In this document: piece by piece, positions 7,118 through 9,591 of the stretch | Numbering within the stretch: position 1 is the first letter of the stretch | Layout of the letters: each line of letters starts with the position of its first letter | Assembly: GCA_030691835.1 (NCBI GenBank) | Contig: JAUYDO010000123.1 | Location: 1-9,591, forward strand | DNA length: 9,591 nucleotides | Source of the DNA: Dehalococcoidia bacterium | Lineage (GTDB): Bacteria > Chloroflexota > Dehalococcoidia > Dehalococcoidales > UBA3254 | Direction of reading: 5' to 3' | Notes under the pieces: generated by a model | The model's database searches: none | Told to the model about the DNA's origin: nothing | What the model saw: the letters and a program-made list of their open reading frames with translations, nothing else | Position numbers and translations under genes: made by a program

Positions 7118-8362
7118 TCAGCGTTTGCCCCTGGTATCTTTCAGGAATAGCGCCAGTATGACTATTATGAGCGCCGCCCCAACCCCCATCCAGAAAGCCA
7201 GCGTGTACGTCCCGGTGGTATCAAAGACATAGCCCGCCACCGCTGGACCCACCGCCGCACCGGAGACCCAGCCAACCTCCAGAATCCCGAAGATAGCGCC
7301 GATGTTCTTCGTTCCGAAGGTATCTCCCACTATGGCGGTGGTGGGGGGAGCCAGACCGCCGTAAGCCGCGCCAAAGGCGGCGGCAAACACATACAGCATC
7401 CACAGGCTCGAAGACCGCGTGACCCAGACCAGGGCTAGTGCCATGAGCAGGGCACAACCTATTGCGGTCTGTCTCCTGCCGAACCTGTCACACACGAGTC
7501 CCATTGTGATTCTGCTGGGTATGTTGGCAAAACCGCTGACGCTGATAATCGACGCCGCCTGCACCGGGTCAATGCCCATATCGATGGCATGCGGCACAAT
7601 GTGCGTCATTATCAGAAACAGACAGAAGGCGTAAAAGAACCATATGACAATCAGTATCAGAAAGTTCCTCGATTTGATAGCCTGGACCAGAGAGAACTCT
7701 TCGCTCTTCTGCGCTACGACGACGCCGGGATTGCCGGCTTGCTTATTGCCCAAATTCGAAGAGCTGAGTATCTCGACCGGGGCTTTTCTCAGCAGTAAGG
7801 CGCAGGGAATCATGACGATAACAGAAATTATGCCTATGGCGGTGTAGGAGTCGCGCCAGCCATAGCCCCCTATCAGAAAAGATGCCATGGGAGCCATGAG
7901 AATCGAGCCGAGCCCGACACCGGACGTTATTATAGCCATAGCCAGTCCGCGGCGCTGTTTGAACCACCTGGTGCCCAGTGATGTAGTGACGGCATATGTA
8001 GCTCCGGTGCCGATGGCTACCAGAAGGCTGTAGCTCAAAAACAGGTGCCACAGTTCGGTGGCACGGCTGGTCAGAGCCAGACCGACAAAGGCGAAGAGGC
8101 TCATCGCAAGGAATACCGCCTTAGCACCGTGCCGGTCGGCGACCCAGCCGGCAAGGATGGCAAAGAGCGACCCGATGAGCATGTAAACGGAAAAAACACC
8201 CGAGGTCACCGCCCGGGTCCAGCCGAAGTCCTGCTCCAGCGACTTGAAGAAAACACCGAAGGAAAAACGTATGCCGTAGCTGACGGTAACCAGAAAAAGG
8301 CAGACCGCCAGAATTACCCAACCGTAATAGAAGCGTCCCTTTTTTGAGTTTGAGCTATTCAC
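7118..8362 (-). CDS. MFS transporter, oxalate/formate antiporter or monocarboxylate type
   Basis: This 414-aa integral membrane protein has about 12 hydrophobic segments in two halves, separated by a hydrophilic loop at about 193-228. The N-terminus KKGRFYYGWVILAV begins the first segment and is typical of the OFA/MCT-like branch of the major facilitator superfamily. Loop 2-3 has the MFS motif A form GWVADRHGAK (72-81), repeated in the second half as GLVCDRFGRR (288-297). RWFKQRRGLAMAI (132-144) is another branch marker. The substrate is likely a small carboxylate anion by family knowledge, but it cannot be read from the sequence. The start is GTG at 8362 with GGAG 6 nt upstream, and no in-frame ATG precedes the first segment. 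It converges on cobA-hemD, and its neighbour to the right is an independent gene with its own promoter. No functional link to heme synthesis is evident. Confidence 0.87.
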   Translation of the reverse strand: MNSSNSKKGRFYYGWVILAVCLFLVTVSYGIRFSFGVFFKSLEQDFGWTRAVTSGVFSVYMLIGSLFAILAGWVADRHGAKAVFLAMSLFAFVGLALTSRATELWHLFLSYSLLVAIGTGATYAVTTSLGTRWFKQRRGLAMAIITSGVGLGSILMAPMASFLIGGYGWRDSYTAIGIISVIVMIPCALLLRKAPVEILSSSNLGNKQAGNPGVVVAQKSEEFSLVQAIKSRNFLILIVIWFFYAFCLFLIMTHIVPHAIDMGIDPVQAASIISVSGFANIPSRITMGLVCDRFGRRQTAIGCALLMALALVWVTRSSSLWMLYVFAAAFGAAYGGLAPPTTAIVGDTFGTKNIGAIFGILEVGWVSGAAVGPAVAGYVFDTTGTYTLAFWMGVGAALIIVILALFLKDTRGKR

Positions 8363-8389
8363 AAAATCTCCACTCCGCGACAGCTTACT

Positions 8390-8418
8390 ATTGTATACGC
8401 AAATGGACGAATCATCAA
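8390..8418 (-). promoter_or_regulatory. Sigma70-like promoter of the MFS gene
   Basis: Read on the - strand, TTGATG (8413-8418) is the -35 hexamer (4 of 6 consensus) and TACAAT (8390-8395) the -10 hexamer (5 of 6), with an exact 17-bp spacer. The predicted transcript starts near 8383, about 20 nt before the GTG. An A/T-rich stretch at 8441-8470 lies upstream. Confidence 0.6.
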
Positions 8419-8436
8419 GAGACTATGTTTCTCTTG
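8416..8436. promoter_or_regulatory. Operator-like inverted repeat overlapping the MFS promoter -35
   Basis: CAAGAGA (8416-8422) and TCTCTTG (8430-8436) form a perfect 7-bp inverted repeat around a 7-nt centre. One arm overlaps the -35 hexamer (8413-8418) of the transporter promoter, a position suited to a dimeric repressor. No regulator gene is in the window, so the regulator is unknown. Confidence 0.4.
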
Positions 8437-8479
8437 TATCTGGTTGTTTTTAGTACCTTAAAAATAAAATCTTGCGCGA

Positions 8480-8533
8480 AGCTTGTCCCCTTGTCGAGTA
8501 TAGGTCAAGGGGCAGGCTCTGAACTTGATTCAG
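8480..8533. repeat. Two adjacent hairpins, probable remnant of a dispersed intergenic repeat
   Basis: AGCTTG-T-CCCCTTG (8480-8493) pairs with CAAGGGG-CAGGCT (8506-8518). This gives a 13-bp stem with one bulged T and one G-T pair, around a 12-nt loop. Immediately after, CTGAA (8519-8523) and TTCAG (8529-8533) form a second 5-bp hairpin with a 5-nt loop. The block contains no ORF of interest. Read on the - strand, the large hairpin is followed about 10 nt later by TTTTATTTTT, so a weak terminator for transcripts from the right is possible. The appearance is that of a REP-like interspersed element, but copy number cannot be known from one window. Confidence 0.45.
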
Positions 8534-8592
8534 GATGGAAATAAACTGGATTGCGGATAGGCAGGGTTCACACAGAAGGTTCTCCCTGGTTC

Positions 8593-8674
8593 CACGGAGT
8601 CACCACGAAGTGAAGGGACGCCTGTCCTACCGTCGGTACAACAGGCCTCCGTGCCTGTCACGTCCTTTTCTTTT
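8593..8674. repeat. Nested inverted-repeat cluster able to form a three-way junction
   Basis: An outer stem CACGGAG (8593-8599)/CTCCGTG (8647-8653) encloses two helices. Helix one is TCAC (8600-8603)/GTGA (8610-8613). Helix two is GCCTGT (8620-8625)/ACAGGC (8641-8646), topped by the odd palindrome TACCG-T-CGGTA (8628-8638). A second GCCTGT (8653-8658) can instead pair with the same ACAGGC across a 6-nt loop, giving a mutually exclusive hairpin. GGACG (8616-8620) can also pair with CGTCC (8661-8665), which is followed by TTTTCTTTT (8666-8674). It lies 48 bp beyond the stop of the racemase-family gene. It could be a repeat element, a transcript end or a structured RNA. The sequence alone does not decide. 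Confidence 0.45.
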
Positions 8675-8721
8675 GGTTCAGGTTTGTCCGGGTTGGGAAA
8701 TGAGAGGATAAAACAACATGG

Positions 8722-9453
8722 CTAATACTTCGATAGCAGTTGCCCGTAGCCCTCAATTTTGTCGTTAATCTTCGCCATTCTGAGCATATTCCATATCGTC
8801 GCCTGATTGCTGGTGATAACCGGCTTCTGCAAATCGCTCTCCAGCTTATCAATGACTTCAAAGGTGTGCATTCCGGTGCAACTGAGGAAAATGGCTTCGC
8901 TCTCCGGCTTATCAACCTCTTTAGCCAGGTGATACACCGTCTCCGGAGGTATTTGGGCTATGTCAAATCCCGTCTTGTTAAGCCACCTGGCGTTCAGCAC
9001 CTGTACACCGTTGTCTTCAACGAACTTCACCGCCGCCCTGGCTACCTCCTCGATGTACGGCATACCGATGGACACCTTTTTTATTCCCATTTTCTTGAAA
9101 GCCGCTATCACGGAGGTGGAAGTTGTAGTGGTCGGCAGGTTACCGTTCCTCTCCATCATCTTCTTTATCAGCCTCTGGTCGTGACCGTACCCATCGATAA
9201 AGCTGACGCCGGTGCCCGTCATCGCCACCACTGAAGGATGGACATGACATATCAGAGCCGCGGCGTCGGCTATGTAGTCCTCAGCCTTCTTGAGACGGGC
9301 AACCACCTCTTCGTTGCTTTTTCCGGCACCGGAGAAATCAAAACGGTGGTAGTGGCAACATACGCCCTCCGGCACGACGAGATTGAATTCAGGTTCAATA
9401 GCCAGTATTCCCGAAGGTACCAGTACTCCCAGTCTGGCACGCCATCCGTACAT
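8722..9453 (-). CDS. Asp/Glu racemase-superfamily protein, arylmalonate decarboxylase/maleate isomerase-like
   Basis: This 243-aa cytosolic protein belongs to the Asp/Glu racemase-maleate isomerase-arylmalonate decarboxylase superfamily. Members act on carboxylates through one or two cysteines on pseudo-symmetric halves. The N-terminus has LGVLVPSGILAIEPE (8-22). The first catalytic loop reads VAMTGTGVSFIDG (76-88): G80 occupies the position where racemases and maleate isomerases carry their first Cys, followed by T81. PYIEEVA (132-138) keeps a Tyr (Y133). The second loop is IFLSCTGMHT (188-197) with C192. GYGQLL is the usual C-terminal block. One Cys with Gly at the other site is the layout of bacterial arylmalonate decarboxylase, so a decarboxylase or other single-Cys enzyme is likelier than a racemase. 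The true substrate is unknown. The start is ATG 9453 with a near-perfect RBS. Confidence 0.8.
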   Translation of the reverse strand: MYGWRARLGVLVPSGILAIEPEFNLVVPEGVCCHYHRFDFSGAGKSNEEVVARLKKAEDYIADAAALICHVHPSVVAMTGTGVSFIDGYGHDQRLIKKMMERNGNLPTTTTSTSVIAAFKKMGIKKVSIGMPYIEEVARAAVKFVEDNGVQVLNARWLNKTGFDIAQIPPETVYHLAKEVDKPESEAIFLSCTGMHTFEVIDKLESDLQKPVITSNQATIWNMLRMAKINDKIEGYGQLLSKY

Positions 9454-9460
9454 AAAATGT

Positions 9461-9469
9461 ACCTCCTTT
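9461..9469 (-). promoter_or_regulatory. Strong ribosome binding site of the racemase-family gene
   Basis: AAAGGAGGT on the - strand is an essentially full anti-SD match, 7 nt from the ATG at 9453. It fixes the start and suggests efficient translation, in contrast with the weak coupled sites within the heme cluster. Confidence 0.85.
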
Positions 9470-9494
9470 CGCCCCGACTAATGCATTCCCGCAA

Positions 9495-9523
9495 ATTCTA
9501 ACAGAGAACACTATGTTTTACAA
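9495..9523 (-). promoter_or_regulatory. Sigma70-like promoter of the racemase-family gene
   Basis: On the - strand, TTGTAA (9518-9523, 4 of 6) and TAGAAT (9495-9500, 5 of 6) are separated by exactly 17 bp. The start of transcription would be near 9487, leaving a leader of about 35 nt that contains the RBS. Confidence 0.6.
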
Positions 9524-9558
9524 TTCACGCAGGCAGGTTGCTAAACCTTAACGCTTGT

Positions 9559-9591
9559 TTAGAAATTGATTAGTAACTGATTAGAAATTAG
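9559..9591. repeat. Short A/T-rich direct repeats at the right window edge
   Basis: TTAGAAATT occurs at 9559-9567 and 9581-9589 (22-bp period). TGATTAG occurs at 9567-9573 and 9578-9584 (11-bp period). The set lies upstream of the racemase-family promoter and is cut by the window edge. It may be a binding-site array or simple A/T-rich intergenic DNA. Confidence 0.35.

Noticed and set aside
8344..8544. Small + strand open frame across the transporter start
   Set aside because: It overlaps the transporter start and promoter, has no RBS seen, and its composition shows no protein signature.
8540..8610. Possible tRNA or T-loop-like GGTTC segments
   Set aside because: No acceptor stem, anticodon arm or correctly spaced T-arm can be built around them.
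1..9591. CRISPR array, insertion sequence, prophage or defence genes
   Set aside because: No regularly spaced repeats with spacers and no transposase, integrase or nuclease domains were found in any frame that looks coding.

Overview
The window is a dense bacterial segment of about 57-60% GC by eye. It is dominated by a head-to-tail gene cluster on the + strand (about 1-7111) for tetrapyrrole synthesis through the siroheme-dependent ('alternative', Ahb) heme route. The genes in order are: the 3' end of an unidentified CDS, ahbC, ahbD, a single gene encoding both siroheme decarboxylase subunits (ahbA-ahbB fusion), hemA, hemC, and a cobA-hemD fusion. The Ahb route is known from sulfate reducers, methanogens and other mostly anaerobic prokaryotes. 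Its presence, with two oxygen-sensitive radical SAM enzymes, suggests an anaerobe. A Chloroflexota (Dehalococcoidia-like) or deltaproteobacterial-type host is my guess from gene style only and is not proven by the sequence.

The genes fit one pathway. HemA makes glutamate-1-semialdehyde from Glu-tRNA. HemC polymerises porphobilinogen. The HemD half closes uroporphyrinogen III and the CobA half methylates it to precorrin-2. After oxidation and iron insertion (enzymes not seen here), the AhbA-AhbB protein decarboxylates siroheme, AhbC removes two acetate side chains to give Fe-coproporphyrin III, and AhbD converts two propionates to vinyls to give heme b. HemL, HemB, precorrin-2 dehydrogenase and the ferrochelatase are not visible in the window. 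The genes are tightly packed: a GTGA overlap, an ATGA overlap, an 11-bp overlap, one 50-bp gap before hemA (containing a 15-bp palindrome), an abutting TAG-ATG, and a 14-bp overlap. This implies one transcript with translational coupling.

The right part (7118-9591) is on the - strand and is unrelated in function. An MFS transporter of the oxalate/formate antiporter-monocarboxylate type converges on cobA-hemD with only 6 bp between stop codons. Further right is an Asp/Glu racemase-superfamily protein whose active-site layout resembles arylmalonate decarboxylase (one catalytic Cys) more than a two-Cys racemase or maleate isomerase. Each of these two genes has its own sigma70-like promoter with a 17-bp spacer.

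The 359-bp intergenic region between them (8363-8721) is unusually rich in inverted repeats. It has an operator-like palindrome at the transporter promoter, a 13-bp hairpin followed by a small hairpin, and a cluster that can fold as a three-way junction with a mutually exclusive alternative hairpin. I see no transposase, CRISPR, tRNA or rRNA. I do not see an entirely new system. The points most worth a second look are the fused decarboxylase, the single-Cys racemase-family enzyme and the structured intergenic block.
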